Positions 20,062-32,843 are shown, counted from the stretch's first letter. The stretch: DNA of 64,000 bases from Metarhizium brunneum (GCF_013426205.1 NC_089423.1:3410001-3474000); one strand, 5' to 3'. The notes: a model not told the origin generated them from the sequence alone. Translations and numbers: made by a program.

Positions 20062-21757
20062 ATGGCCAAAGTAAAAGGCCGCGCCGAGCAGTTCCAGGAT
20101 CCAGACGAGGCCATCATCAAAGGTACTCAGGCCAACCCGAAAGCATTGCATTTTTGCACAATCGCATAAACTAACATTTACAGACCACGACCCGGAAGCC
20201 AATGGCAGCAGTAGCGAGGACAGCGAAGACGAGAATCTGGGCACGGAGCACTATGTTCGCGTGGGAAAGAGCAAATTGAGACAGAAAGAAAGCGTTTCAC
20301 TCGGCCCTGAATACAGGGGCTCTCGGGTTAGCCGATCTGCATTGGATAACGAGACCGAGGATGACGAAGACGCAGAGGAGAGTGAGGACAATGATGATGA
20401 TGAAGACGACTACGACGATCCTGATGTCGCCGACCTGGAAGCCGACGAGGCCGAGTCCAACGACTCGGAGATTGACAGCGACAACGCTCTAGGCGAGTCG
20501 GATGCCGAACGGTTCAAAGACTACTCTTTTCGTGGGAGTGCCAAGCCTGCGAAACCCAAGGGAAGGGGCAAGAGGGCTACTGCAGCAGATTTCATGTCTG
20601 TTGATGACGAGAACCGTGAATCTGACAGAGATGAAGATATGGATGATGGACTTGATGCGCTGGTGAATGGTGGAGACGACTCTGAAGAAGTGGACGATGA
20701 GGACGAAGAGGACAGTGAGGAGGATGATGGTGATGATGATGATGATGAAGAGGACGAGGAGGATGACGAGGACGGCGATGATGACGAAACTGAAGAAGAG
20801 GAAACGTCCGGGAAGAAAATTGCGGCCAGACCCCACCTATCTGCTCTGTCCAACCGAGCTGATATCGACAAAGGTGTTGCTATCCAGAAGCAGCGCAAGA
20901 TTTACGATGGTTTACTCAATCTACGCATTCGGTTACAGAAAGCACTCGTTGCCGCCAATTCATTCCCCACGGTGGAGGCGGGCACTGATGCCGAGTCTGA
21001 GCCATACGAAGCTGCTGAAGAGGCTGCCATCAAGCTGCTGAACACCATTAGCAGCTTGCGTGAAAGCATCAAAGCGCCAACTAAAACCGGCGAGAAGCGG
21101 AAGCGCGATTTTGTTGCATCAATGTCAAACGACGACATTTGGGAACAGCTACAAGACGAAGACAAGGACGCGACTGGCTTTCGTCAAGAACGATTGGAGA
21201 AGTGGTCCAAAAAAGTCCAAAGTGTCAACATGGCAAGACCGAGTGGAATTAGCGAAAAGAACAAGACCCTCATTAGTGCCCTCCAGGAGCAGTTAATAGT
21301 CCCCAACAACAGGCTGGTCAAACGGACACGAGTCCCTCGATCATGTGCCCCTGCGCAGCTCGCCAAGAAAGTCGCCACTGACGAGTATGTCTACGATGAC
21401 GCTGACTTCTACCAGCTTCTCCTGAAGGAACTGGTTGACCAGCGAACTGTAGAAGGAGTCGCAGACTACGCTACTGCTGTGCCGACGGTAATGGTGACAG
21501 CGACAAAGGAAGCCAAGGTGCGCAAGCAAGTAGATCGCAAGGCTAGCAAGGGACGGAAGATGAGATTCACGGTGCATGAGAAATTGCAAAACTTTATGGC
21601 GCCAGAGGACAGGAGAGGCTGGGAACAGGAGGCGATTGACCGTTTCTTTGGAACACTGTTTGGGCGCAAGTTGGAGCTGAACGAGGATGAGAGCGACCAT
21701 GAAGAGATGGAGGGTGTGGATATTGAAGAGGAAGGACTGAAGTTGTTTAGAAATTGA
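20062..21757 (+). CDS. BFR2: BFR2/AATF rRNA processing protein (TRAUB domain)
   Basis: A small-subunit processome component. Exon 1 is 20062-20122, an intron runs 20123-20183 (GTACTC..TACAG with CTAAC branch site), and exon 2 is 20184-21757, giving 544 residues. Exon 1 supplies MAKVKGRAEQFQDPDEAIIK. Residues 60-210 are extremely acidic, ending in GAT/GAG triplet runs. The AATF leucine-zipper/helical domain starts about residue 220 (KQRKIYDGLLNLRIRLQKAL) and includes DDIWEQL. The TRAUB domain near the end holds YDDADFYQLLLKELVDQR and FTVHEKLQNFMAPE, closing with FGTLFGRK. This order matches AATF/BFR2 throughout. It is nucleolar by family. The acidic triplet run is prone to length polymorphism. 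Confidence 0.95.
20690..20802 (+). repeat. Acidic-codon low-complexity run in BFR2
   Basis: GAT/GAG/GAC triplet-rich tract encoding almost uninterrupted Asp and Glu. Confidence 0.85.
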
Positions 21758-22539
21758 GCCGTGCATTTGTAGATATATCGATGGCAAGCTGAAGTTGAAA
21801 ATTTACCTCTACATAGAAAATGAGGACGGAACCAGAACGATGCTAGTGGCGGTGTTTGATGGGGCCTTTGTTAGGGCAATCAATTGATTGCATGGTCATG
21901 ACCAAGCCATGACTTTCAGGGCCTTCCTATTGGCAACGAAAAACAAAGTTGCAGTTGAATGCGTCTGATTTGATTTACCCTGGCGCAGGACATTTGCTCG
22001 CTCGTCAACCGGACCAGACCCTTTTGGCGCACTCAAACTAGCAGCACCCCGGACGGGCAGAGTTCGGAACTTTCAACTCACATTAGCCTGTCTCATCTTT
22101 GCCCTAGCAATCACCGCATACATATGTACAGTATGTACACGCATTGACTGTGTGTATTGGACGGCGTACGTATTAGTACTGTTCCATCAGAGCAGAGATC
22201 TGCCACCTGCAGGTACTTTTCAAGGCATGCCACTCAAGCCTTTGGCCGCCGCCACCAAAGTTAGCTCTCCCGTCTGTGTGGACGTCACGTGGGGCCGTCA
22301 ACCCTCGTGGTCGGTGGTCCGTGGAGGAGGATGGGTTTTTGGCCGCTCTGACAGTCTTGCAGTGTCGGTGGCAGGCTGGCAGTGGCAGGCTGGCTGAGCC
22401 GGCGCCAGGTATTTGCCATCATTGCCCCCCCTTCCCTTGTTAATCACAGGTGCCTTTCTTTTCTTCCCGACTCGCATGGTTTCCCGGTCCGCAACGACGG
22501 GTGAAGGCAAAAGGGATTGATGTGGTCGGGCGCAACAAC
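21758..22539. other. Promoter region of the Zn2Cys6 regulator
   Basis: BFR2 3' region plus the upstream region of the next gene. It contains several imperfect TATGTACA/GTATGTAC words (22120-22140). No gene recognised. Confidence 0.45.
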
Positions 22540-25310
22540 ATGGAGCAGATCCAGACACAAGCGTCTGATTTGCGCTACCTGGCGCAAGCTCCCGCCGCGC
22601 TGAGCGACACGGCAAGCATATCCTATGATACACCGCGGCCTGGGCCACACGCCAGTCCGTCTGGTTCCGCTTCATACGGAGACAATTCCGCTGGCATCGG
22701 TGCCTCTGCGGCCGCGTCCAATGCCAACAAGAGGAAGTCGATGGACGACGGAGCAGCGCAGAAACAGACGAGGAGCAAGAGGAATCGGGTGAGTCTTGAC
22801 CAACCCCCAGGGACCTCCCTTGCTTGCTGTATATTGCACCCGGCATGTGTCGGCTATTTTGGCCTGTGATGTTGGGGTCTTGATGTTTGTTCTGATGTTT
22901 TTGGTGTTACCCGAGTCGTCCCCCCCCCCTTCGGTCTTGTGCGAGCTGCAGATGCCGCCGGTTCGTCGCGTGTCACAATATGGCTATTGGCCTGCGGATG
23001 CGTGCATGCACGACTTGCTCTGTACATGATGTTGCTGACATATTCTTGGTGGTTGACTGGCAGTATATCTCCATCGCGTGGTGAGTTCTTTATCCCTGAC
23101 ATTCGACATTCCCCCACGCAGATTGGGACTGACGCAGAATGCGCACAGCAACGAGTGCAAGAGAAGAAAAATCAAGTGCAATGGCGAGACGCCTTGCCAA
23201 CGATGTGGCAACCTCAATCTGGCGTGCTTATACGCCCCCAACTGCTGCTCAAACAACTTCAAGGACTCGGATGAGTTTAGGAGCGTCACAAGCCAGCTCA
23301 GTCGACTCCAGGAAGAAGTCAACTGGCTGAATCAGACGATGAAGACTCTTTTGCAGGCAGAGCCAACTCGTATTGTGGCCCCCTCAACCGATCGCATCCT
23401 GAACGGCAGACTTGGCTCGACCCTTGCGCCCTCCTCTTCCGCACAAAGCTCCGCGTCCATGGCCAGACCAGACTTGTCGCACTCCAAAGTAGGGGAGTTC
23501 CGGGGTCCTACCAGCATGGCTTACAGTCTAGATATTGCCAACACGACCATCTCCAGCATGGGATATCGTGGTATCGATGAGACGTCCGACCAAGAGCAGC
23601 ACGGAAGCGATGTTGCTATGCAGATCGGTACTAGCAATACTGGTCATGACCCTCTGTTAGAATTCGACAAGGACGAGATGATTCGGCTGTGTCGATTGCA
23701 TGAGGAAGAGGTCGGCATAATGTACCCAGTGCTCAACATCGAGAGCGTCACCGCTCACGCCAAGAACATCGCACCGTTATTGGACTCTATGCGTGGCCAA
23801 CAACAGCCCACGGGACTCGTCAATGACGAGAAGACATTACAACTCAAAATTGTCCTCTGCTGCGCTCTGGTTACCGAGTTCCATGGCAACAGCGACAAGG
23901 CTGTCCGACTGTATGAGAGTATGGAGGGGGTAGTCAACAAGAAGTTGATGTCTGATCCCACTGACGTGGCCAGCTTGCCGCTTCTTTGCCTGCTGGCCGG
24001 GTTCAAATATCTTTCTTACGAAGAAGTTCTGGCATGGAGAATCATGGGGCAGGTTGTACGGCTCTGCCTGGAAGCTGGTATTCATCAGATGGCGGGGTTG
24101 ATGAGGATCCAGGACGACGCAGAGAGACGGGATGCACTGAACAGCTTCTGGTCGGCATATGTTCTCGACAGACGATGGGCATTTGCCACCGGGCTACCCT
24201 ATGCGGTGATGGATGAGGAAATCGATCCCAGGCTACCGCTCCCCGTAGGTGCAAATACAGAGAGGAAAGAAACATGGGTCATATATCACTGACTATTTCT
24301 AGGAGGAGTACCCGTTCCTTGTTGCCATGATCACCTACTCTCGTCTTGGTGCCAAGGTCTGGCGCCAAGTGTCACGTCTCGGGCCGGCACTGGCTCGAGA
24401 ATCACACCAAGAAGAGATTGATAATCTTGATCGAGAGATACTCCAGTGGTATGATAGTGTACCCGAAGAAGTCAAGGTGCAAAACTGGGACAAGGAAAAA
24501 CAAATAACATCGATACCCTCGTACAATCTGCAGCGTCTCAAGATCTTCACATATTTGAGACTTAATCAGGTCCGTCCCTCGACGTGGGTTTTCCCGCGAC
24601 AGAGTACTAACTGGTGACAGATTCGTATCTGGCTGTATACTCCTATTCTACACAGCGCCACAAGCATCATGCAACATCCGGGTCAAGCGCAGCGTGTTGT
24701 CGACTTTGCCAAGGACACCATACAATATTTGAACAATTTGAACAACACCACGAACTTGTACCGACGATCGCAATCCTTCTACCATCAATTCCTGGCCTCG
24801 GCCATTTCCGTGGTGTTTCTCGCGTCGGTGCATGCTCCCATCCGATTTAGTGCTGTTTGCAGGGAGGAGTTTTACCTAGCGCTGGACTTGGTGAGGGACC
24901 TGTCGGCCAAGAGCTTTGTCTCCAAGCGCCTATGGCGCACCATCAAGTCACTGAAGGACGTGGCGCCCCGATTCGGCCTGAACCCCGATGATGACGCGCA
25001 TTCTAATGCTGCTCTGGGAATGATTGGGCTGGCCAGGGGTCATATGGAGAGCACGCCCATGACGCAGTCTCCTTTCCCCAACATACATATGCCTCAGAGC
25101 CACCAGACGCCGGAGCAGCCCGTGGAACAAAACGGCAAGAGGATTCAAAGCGAGCTGTCGCGGATTTTCGAGGGCTACGTCGGCTTGAATGGCTTCCAGT
25201 TTGGAGACGAACAGGTTCCCCCACATAATGACCTTGGCACGGCCGACTCTGTTGGGGGCATGTTTACACCCGATGGAACCGTGTTTCCCCATTTGAAGGA
25301 GATGTTTTGA
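22540..25310 (+). CDS. Zn2Cys6 transcription factor with 17-nt microexon
   Basis: A nuclear DNA-binding regulator of 772 residues. Exons are 22540-22788, 23064-23080, 23149-24244, 24303-24569 and 24621-25310. The 17-nt exon 2 encodes YISIA plus two bases of a Cys codon and joins the basic KRNR end of exon 1 to the zinc cluster. The cluster is C89-x2-C92-x6-C99-x5-C105-x2-C108-x6-C115. A coiled-coil dimerisation stretch (SRLQEEVNWLNQTM) follows. The middle homology region (fungal_trans, about residues 260-560) contains LYESMEGVVNKKL, AWRIMGQVVRLCLEAGIHQM and FWSAYVLDRRWAFATGLPY. Without the microexon, neither C89 nor the frame is preserved. The target pathway is unknown; no biosynthetic genes flank it. 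Confidence 0.92.
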
Positions 25311-26614
25311 ATGACGATGTGTATCGGGGGCTGTGTTCGCAAGGGCAAAACTAGTCAAGGGCAACGCTGTGCCAAACTTTGTAGCAGCCGACGACCCTTT
25401 TTGTCAAGGCCATTAGCTGTACAATAATTGAACCACTTTATAACATGGCACCATATATTGAAATGCGGGTTATAACTCGACGGGATGCCACGGCTGTGCA
25501 TGACCTCCCGTCCCCTCGCCGGACGGGTGTCAGGCGGCCGCGGTTCCGTGGATAGTTTTGGAACACAGGGTTAGTGACGTCTGGCGCTGGGAGCATCTTG
25601 ACCCTGTTCGTCATCATGGAGACACATGTCGTATAATGCGCGGACTATTTAGCCGTCTTCACGGCTGGCTCGACCGTGCTGTTCATGGGCAGAATCACTA
25701 GTAGTTGAATGGCTGGTTGTTGATCTGGCACGGGCTGTCTGTCGATGCGGCGACGGCCTCGCGCCGGCTCCGGCAGCCCCGCGACGAGTTTCCCAATACG
25801 GAAGCCGGCTTTGCACCATTGCCGCCCGGTGTCCCTGGCGCATCGACGCAGCTGGCCCTGCGGAGCATCACTCGGCTTGACTACACGACAAGCTTACTGC
25901 CTCTTTTGTCGGATGTACTTCCAGGGCGCAGTATTTACATCATTGGAAACAATGACCTCAATGCCGGAGGCTCGCCGGTCATGGCGACGGCGCCATGTCC
26001 GCTCTTGCGGGAGTGGCTCGGCGAGGACGACTTACAAGGTGGGCTGCCAATCGTCGTGGTGGTTTGCCAAACAGCGCCTGTTTGATAGGACTACCTTTGT
26101 GCGAAAAGTACCATTAGAAATGGGGGATTATGTATTTTTTTTCTACGAGTCATGCATGTTTCTCTGAACTGAGCAACGAGGCGCGTCCATCACAAATAGC
26201 ACCAATGTATGTCTTAAAGTTAAGTACAAAAAAAGAAGAAAAAAAGGGGCCAGCAGCATCTCATCAAGGTATCAACTTGTCACATTCAGCTTGAGCCATT
26301 GTTCATGAATGGCACACGATTGGCTCGCGTCACTGCACCGGGTGCGCCAATGGATCGGTGGCGGAAAGCCATATGCAGCACTTGCAGCATCACAATTCAC
26401 AATTAGGGCTTACTCGCTTGGACCAGCGTCTGGCTCGTGGCCTGGCAACCACATGAAAGCGGTATATGGCATTGGGCGCCGGACCATGACGAACCAGCGC
26501 CGTATGTACTCTGATGGACAATGCCGTGGCGGCAATTCCACCGCTTGTTATTAACGTCGCTAGAAAATATATGTGTCGAAATGTACTCTAGTTGAGACCC
26601 TCGCTGCCCGCTAA
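25311..26614. other. Intergenic, convergent
   Basis: Contains a GC-rich open frame (25705-26085, listed separately) and AT-rich flanks. No repeat recognised. Confidence 0.45.
25705..26085 (+). CDS. Doubtful open reading frame, 126 codons
   Basis: This frame lies in a locally GC-rich segment and has a fairly protein-like middle (TTSLLPLLSDVLPGRSIYII). I do not recognise it, the upstream frame is closed by two stops just before the Met, and no splice partner is obvious. It may be a relic exon of a lost gene or chance. No function is proposed. Confidence 0.2.
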   Translation: MNGWLLIWHGLSVDAATASRRLRQPRDEFPNTEAGFAPLPPGVPGASTQLALRSITRLDYTTSLLPLLSDVLPGRSIYIIGNNDLNAGGSPVMATAPCPLLREWLGEDDLQGGLPIVVVVCQTAPV

Positions 26615-28270
26615 TCAAGAACATGGGAGGCCGTCCGGCCCAAGACCATAAAGCTCATTTCGTTGCCAATCGTAACCATCTAAAGTGTCGTCAGGTCAGT
26701 CTCAAATTGCGCACGAGATGAGTCAGAATAGAACTTACACCAGTTGTGAAGACGCACGTCGCCAATGGGTATATGAATCCAGTATCCCTCTCTACTCGGC
26801 ACAGAAGATAGACCTGCCTCGGCATCTTCCCATGAAATGCTCCTCCTAATGGGTATCATTCTCCAGCACCTCAATCCTTCAATGTCCGCTCTTTGCATCC
26901 TGGTCGCTTCCTTGCCCTGGCTTTCCAAAAGAGAGACATCTATTAATTCGTACCAATCCCATTTCGCACAAGATACCGTTACTTCCGCCGTCGGTGGCGC
27001 AATTCGGTTGATTAATTCGTCCATTTGCGGTAAAAAGGAGTTGTGTAACCTCTCGGATAGTAGTCGCCTGTTGTCATATGGCCAAATCATGTCGGTGGCG
27101 TGGTCTACCTCGTGGATGACCATCCGGGCAAACGCAATCCGCAAGTATGCAAGAGACGGGAAAACTGGGTGTTGATATTCGGAGTGCTTCACCCTTGAGC
27201 AAAAGCCCTCTACCAGAGGAAGGTCTTTTGGTTGCCAAACCAACTCTATGGATTGAATGTTGGCCAATATATGACTCGGAAACAGATCGGACATGCTCTT
27301 CATTAGAACGGGAGACGCAATGTGGAACGTGTTGGTGCTATACAAAACATCCATGACCTCGAAATATCTAAGCAGAGTTGAAAAAAAATTGGTTAGTGTT
27401 GCCAGCTCCGTACATGGTCGATAGAGTCACCCAAGGCAGCCAGACACGCAAAACTCACGCTCGCTTGCAAGATAGCATCCACCCCATGACGCCAATTTGA
27501 CACTTCACTGGCCACGTTCCAGGCCACGTATTACACTTTCCTGATCCGCGAAGGCACATGTCCGTATCTGGCTCTCCAAAATGAGCGCATCGGTAGTTGC
27601 ATCTCCTGCCGTAAGTCAACGGTGGTGTCTTAACGATGTCGAACCGGTGGCATACACAACCAAACCACCTCCAAGTCCTATTCCTGCCAGACTTTGTATC
27701 CAAGTGCGAGTCCGAGGCCAGGTTTTCTTGGTGAATCCTTGCATGCACGTCACACCCATCATATGGCTTCTTCTCAACCAAGTTGAATGGGAGTCGGAAA
27801 TCCAAGTCCATATGTAGTGTGCGTTCTCCAAAAGCTGAAACCAAAACGTGCCTCCGAATCTCGGGCGGGAGGCGGCTAAAGATGGAAGTTTTAGCCTTTT
27901 CATCGTGTTGCGGGCTCTGGGAGTGGACAGTCCTATATGCTGATATGGGATCTGCCATGGGTCTGCTCAGCAGTCGCTGCAGCGAGTTGTCTTTGCGTCG
28001 ACGCTCCCTCTTGTCCCTATTGTGCCCAGACAGCGGGTATGCATGGGACCATGTTGTACGAAGCAAATCACATGCAATAACGCCGGCAAATAGCACAATC
28101 ATCAAGACCGTCCAGATGGCAGCCCGTGCCATGTCGGGGAGTGCTTTAAGCAGCCCACGACGGCGGCATACGTCCCATGCGTTGGGCCAATCATGCCACA
28201 ATTCTCTCCACCAGCGGCCGGCCTCGTCCATATTGTGGTGCACGAGCCGATCTTGATGATGGATTTGCAA
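26615..28270 (-). CDS. DUF7730-like membrane-anchored fungal protein
   Basis: A protein of unknown function, 501 residues from ATG 28270, or 488 if the in-frame Met at 28231 is used. Exons are 28270-27459, 27367-26739 and 26679-26615. Introns are GTGAGT..CTTAG and GTAAGT..TTTAG. A single hydrophobic helix at residues 49-69 (AIWTVLMIVLFAGVIACDLL) suggests an N-terminal membrane anchor. It is followed by the DUF7730-type opening SIFSRLPPEIRRHVL and its beta-rich core (FGERTLHMDLDF, Cys-rich CVCHRFDIV and CNYRCAHF stretches), then RAYFEVMDVLYSTNTFHI and the paired-helix end. The exon junctions restore the diagnostic YFEVMDVLYSTNTF block. The family is common in filamentous fungi, often multi-copy, with no assigned role. 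Confidence 0.8.
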
Positions 28271-30460
28271 GATGCTGTCGGTGTGGCGATTTTATATGTG
28301 GCATAGCTGCTGGCGTCGTCGGCGTCGTCGTCGTCGTCGTCGTCGTCGTCAGAGAATGGGGAGATGTTCAGGCACAGAAACGACACCCGATATTCAACGT
28401 GCTGCAGTGCGAGAACCCGGCGTGTTGGGTGTGCAGATGGTGGGATGACGAGAAATGGAGAAGAATCAATGAAATTCGCATTTGGTATGACTTTTGATGA
28501 ATTTTGCCGTCTGGGTGATGGGGATTTAAATCCTCAGGGGGGGCTGAGTGATGACAGCCGAACCCCGTCACTGATTCACCACTTCGCCTCTTTGCGCTGG
28601 CCGTGTCTTACTCCAGAAGCAATGTTTGGCCGTCCCAGCATCAAGTGCAGCGGCCAGTAACGACGGGCTGGCACTAGCACGTCTTAGTCGTGGCCGAAAC
28701 AATGCTGCAGTAATTAGCGCTGCCCTGGTTGTTGATGCGATGATATTTTGATGATTTCCTAAAAGTTGGCAGCGAGGTGAGGCGAGGCGAGGCGAGCCAA
28801 GATGATGGGATGAAACACCAGGTCTGGAGATGAAACAAATGGCTTAAGAGAATGAACGCGGACGTTTTTCTACGCCCGGCAATTGCGTCCAAGGCAAGAA
28901 CGATGCAGTACCTGCCTGCACTGCCTAATCAGGTAGGTAGGTAGGTGCCCAGGTGGGTGAGCACTGAGCACCCGGATAAAGCGCCTGGTCTGGTTGAACT
29001 TGTATGCACTCTGTTCAGCCGTGCGTGTGTGTATGTGTGTGCCATGTACGCAATAGTGTACATGCAGGGACCAGACCAGACTCGAGGAACAAATTTACGG
29101 ATCCAAGGATGGTGCTCCGAACTGGCTCATCGACGCATCATCGCAGACTCGTGGGCTTCTCGTGCCGGCCGCCGCACGCGCGTGGCTGAGAACAACTGAG
29201 CTGATGGGAGGGGTTTGACGCAGCCTTCATGCGAAGAGGCTACCTGGGTAGGCAGCCCACGCGCAATTGCACCGGGATCAGACGGTCTTTTCGGTCTTCA
29301 GTGGCAGTCAGCAAATGTGCCAATCGGGAAGTGGCCGTGTTTCAATGCGAGTTCGATGCGAGTCCAAACCACGCCGTTGACATTTGCAAACAGATGCCGG
29401 ACACGACGACAAGACAGATGGACACTTGGCACTCAAGTGTGCAGTGCCCGGAGAAAGCAAGCATCGACCAACGCTTCCCAAGACTCTTCTGATTAGGGGC
29501 AGTCTTTTTCTTTCCCATCTTGTCAAGAAGACGCCCCTCGAGCAGGTCGACTTGTCCGCTGGATATTCATACCGCAGTACAACCTGGATGGGCAATCCGG
29601 GAAACTTCCACCAACCAGCCGACGGCCTCTGGCAAATGTAATGATTGGAACGGGGTGAATCGAATGGCTATCATTATATTCGGGCGAGTATTTGTCATGA
29701 TGTCTACACATCGGTACGAGTCTTGTCAGAGCGGCTCTGTCTGTGTTGGGCACGGGCCGCATGCTGGATTGTTGAAAGGAGGCATTCATGTTGGTTGATT
29801 GAACAAGGTCACGGGCCTTGAACATGCACAATATGGGAAAACGGGGGTATTAAGCACCGTCGATGTATCGCCTTTCTTCGTGAAATGGGCCTGTTTTATA
29901 GCTGGGACCTGTAGCTCGCAGAATCGTTTGACCCAAGAATCGAGCAACAGATGAACAAAAAGTGAGAATACCACTTCCCTAGCCGCATGCAGTGCCTCTC
30001 GACTTTGGCATGGACTCGGAGCCCATTATATGGTCACGGACTCACGCGGACAAGAGCCATGATGCTACGAACAGTCTAGATGCTCCAGTCTCTACACCCA
30101 GACACAAACAAAGGTGATCCGTGCCATGTATTGTTCCACGTATTCGAGCACGGTCCAAATCCTTGAATATTGATGCCATGCCCAACTTAAACCTGCCAAA
30201 CGGCCAGCACCGAGCTGACGTTGGCAGCAGCTGAGGAGCAGCAGCAGCGAAAGCGGCACCGGGGGTGACATCGCCAGCCGCCTCACATGATGCTGCCCGG
30301 GCGTCCCGATGCAGCAGGCCAAGCACCACCTGCAACAGTAGAAATGGCATGGGAATGTGCAGATAGAACTGGGCATCATCCGGAGGCGCTCCGACAAAAT
30401 ATGCAAAGGTGTGGACGCCGAGGCGCCACGCACACCTCTAAACGCGCCAGGTTTGTATTC
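28271..30460. other. Gene-poor intergenic region
   Basis: Upstream side of the DUF7730 gene. It contains a GTC/CGT triplet run (28311-28350) and a GTAG tetranucleotide run (28931-28946). Several open frames of 60-110 codons exist on both strands, but none shows conserved motifs, codon bias or convincing splice partners. Confidence 0.45.
28311..28350. repeat. (GTC)n triplet microsatellite
   Basis: About twelve GTC units, one with a G change, immediately upstream of the DUF7730-like gene start. Confidence 0.9.
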
Positions 30461-30951
30461 TCAAAGCATGTTCTGGAAGACGGTAGAGACGAAAAATAGA
30501 GCATAAATAGTACTATGGAAATGTGTGTCGACAAGTTCCCGGGGTGGTGCGTTGATGACGTCGCCGGCCACCGTTGCATTGCAGAAGTTCACTTCCACCA
30601 TGCAGGTCTGCGTATTGGAATAAGGCAAAGATGAATTTGGAGATTCTCTGACTTTGTCGGCAAGAGTACTCTTCATTTGGAAGAACAATTGTATTGGATA
30701 CTAATAACTCTCTATTTTAGCTTTTCTTCTGATACCAGGCTATTATTACTTGCAAGGGAAAGGCTTACTGTGCTGACCGTATACTGGGGTGTGGTGTGTT
30801 TTTCTCCATGCCGAAGAACCTCGTAGAATAGATCCCTTAGTATCATCCGCTCACTAGATTCGAAAGGAGAGCTAGGTGAGAAGTTGACAGCTAATGACAG
30901 GTCCTTGGAGAGATGACCTGGTGATAAATCTGTTATGATGTACGATGCCAT
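30461..30951 (-). CDS. Tentative two-exon hypothetical gene
   Basis: ATG 30951 opens 61 codons ending at a GTAAGC donor. A TTATTAG acceptor at 30701 joins in frame to an 80-codon exon ending at 30461, which would give 140 residues. The joined protein has no recognised domain; the second exon contains QTCMVEVNFCNATVAGD. Codon bias is weak, so this could be a chance pairing. It lies downstream of the FAD monooxygenase on the same strand. Confidence 0.22.
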
Positions 30952-31365
30952 GCCGAGGAAGATAGGGCTGGATTGGTCGCGAGGAATAGAAATCTGGATA
31001 AATCTGGCAGCGTCTGGTCAAGTTGGAGGCATCAGATAATCCGTGCGCTATTACGGCTGATTTAGACAGACCTTGGCAGTAACAAGGTCCTTGCTACTAC
31101 GGGACATCCCTCGTCAACTTAGGTAACTTGCGAATTCAAGACAACAAGAATATACAAGATTGAACATGTTCTTTCTATGCGGATGAACTTGAGCTTGATG
31201 TAAGCATACCATTTCTTCTCAAAACAATGCAGGCCTTTAAAAACTAAACGCAGTAATTGGGAACCCTTCAGTTTAAAGTCTGAACGCCTCGTCTCATGCT
31301 GCAACAGGGTTCTTATACAGCGTGGTAAAGTCAAACTCAATGCTGCTAACCTTCTACATTGGCTG
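30952..31365. other. Intergenic
   Basis: 3' flank of the FAD monooxygenase. AT-rich, nothing recognised. Confidence 0.45.
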
Positions 31366-32843
31366 TTAGGCTATCTGATAATATCCCTTGGGGTAAAGGG
31401 CATCCTGGCGAGGAATACGTACCAGTAGAAATTTCTTCGTCTCGTCAGCATTACCCTCCATGCCTTTCAGCAATGCTAGAAATGGGTCCGTCTCAAGCGC
31501 AGTGTCTGCGTTTGTCTTGGAGATTCGATTCAAGTTTTTCCTAGACCGCCGGTCAATAAACTGAAGGAACTTCTCTCGCCGGATTTCCGCGTAAGCGTCA
31601 AGAATGTCCTCATCGGCTTTGCCCTCATAGTACCCGATGAGACAGTCCGCGAGGCCCGCCACATCCAAAACCGCAGCCATACAGCCGTATCCGCCAAAAG
31701 GATTACAGACATGAGCAGCATCGCCCGCGAGGAAAACTCGGCCGACACGCATCTTTTCTACGCATCGATTGTGGATGCGGAATTGGTCCGTCTGCGTCAC
31801 CTTGTACTGGCTGGGATCCGGATGTCCAGGAAGCATCTTCTTGAATGCGAGTTCGCGGCGCTTCAGATATTCTTCTTCCGATAGATTGGCGACCGAATCA
31901 CCATATGTAACTCGCCAGAGCTCACCCTCTGGTCCTTTGGCCTTGCCTCGTTTGGCAATGAGACCCCAGAATTCGTCGTCTATCATGTAGTTGCCACCAT
32001 CCCAACCACTGTCTGCGAACCCTTTGTAGTATACCTGGGGAAAGGGGTTAGTTTATTTCGCTTGAATCTGACTAAAGCAGAGACAGGTGTTTTCTTTTTC
32101 GTGAATAATATACTAGTTAATTAGCAAGTGACTTACATTTTGAACAAGCAGGCGACTCCCAAACGTTTCACCGGGCCAATTCCTCTGGAAAAGCGTTTTT
32201 CGAACGGTGCTCTGCCCACCATCACACCCAATAATGTAAGATGCCTCAAATGTCACGGTGCGTTTGACTTCGTCTTGACCGCCAACCTCGACCACCGCTG
32301 TTGCTGACCTTGAGTCCTGATTGATGTTAATAACCTTATGGTTGAAAAGCAATGTAACATAATCAGAATATTTTTCTCGGCAGTGTCGCAACATGATTTG
32401 CAAAATCTCATTCAGTGGCAGTATCGTCATCCGATCTTTATCGGCTTTGACCACGGACAGGTCTATTCCAGTAAGAAATTGACCAGTCCGGACACTACGC
32501 CAGCAGATGTACGGAAAGTGCGTGATGCTTTCTGACCGGATATCATCAAGGATACCTGCTCGTCGAAATACCCTCGTCGCTGGAACGCCGTATTGTGTTG
32601 CGCGCAACCTTTCATCCACACGATCCCATGATTCTAATACCGTCGACGGGATATGACTTCGGGCGAGAAGTATAGCGAGTAAGAGGCCTGCCGGACCGGC
32701 TCCCACGATCAAGACCTGTTGCTATCAGTTGATGGGAGCTAGACAACACGCGGCATCGGCTTGTATTGTTCAACCTTTTCAAACGGCTTGGTGCTCTGTG
32801 GAGATGTTCCATTCGGCAATTTAGAGTCTTCTGCGCTCGACAT
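31366..32843 (-). CDS. FAD-dependent monooxygenase (PHBH/UbiH class)
   Basis: A group A flavin monooxygenase that would hydroxylate an aromatic or other small substrate using NAD(P)H and oxygen. Exons are 32843-32775, 32715-32137 and 32034-31366, giving 438 residues. Introns are GTTGAA..CAACAG and GTAAGT..CCCCAG. Splicing yields the Rossmann motif VLIVGAGPAGL at residues 24-34, then LESWDRVDERLRATQYG, the DG motif IIGCDGGQSTVR near residue 190 and the second FAD motif VFLAGDAAHVCNPFGGYG near residue 315. The length is short relative to three-domain phenol hydroxylases, so there is no thioredoxin-like tail. No membrane anchor is visible. It is divergent from a Zn2Cys6 regulator, a usual arrangement for pathway-specific control. 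Confidence 0.9.

Noticed and set aside
28311..28350. Triplet runs as CRISPR or satellite arrays
   Set aside because: They are simple GTC microsatellites without spacers.
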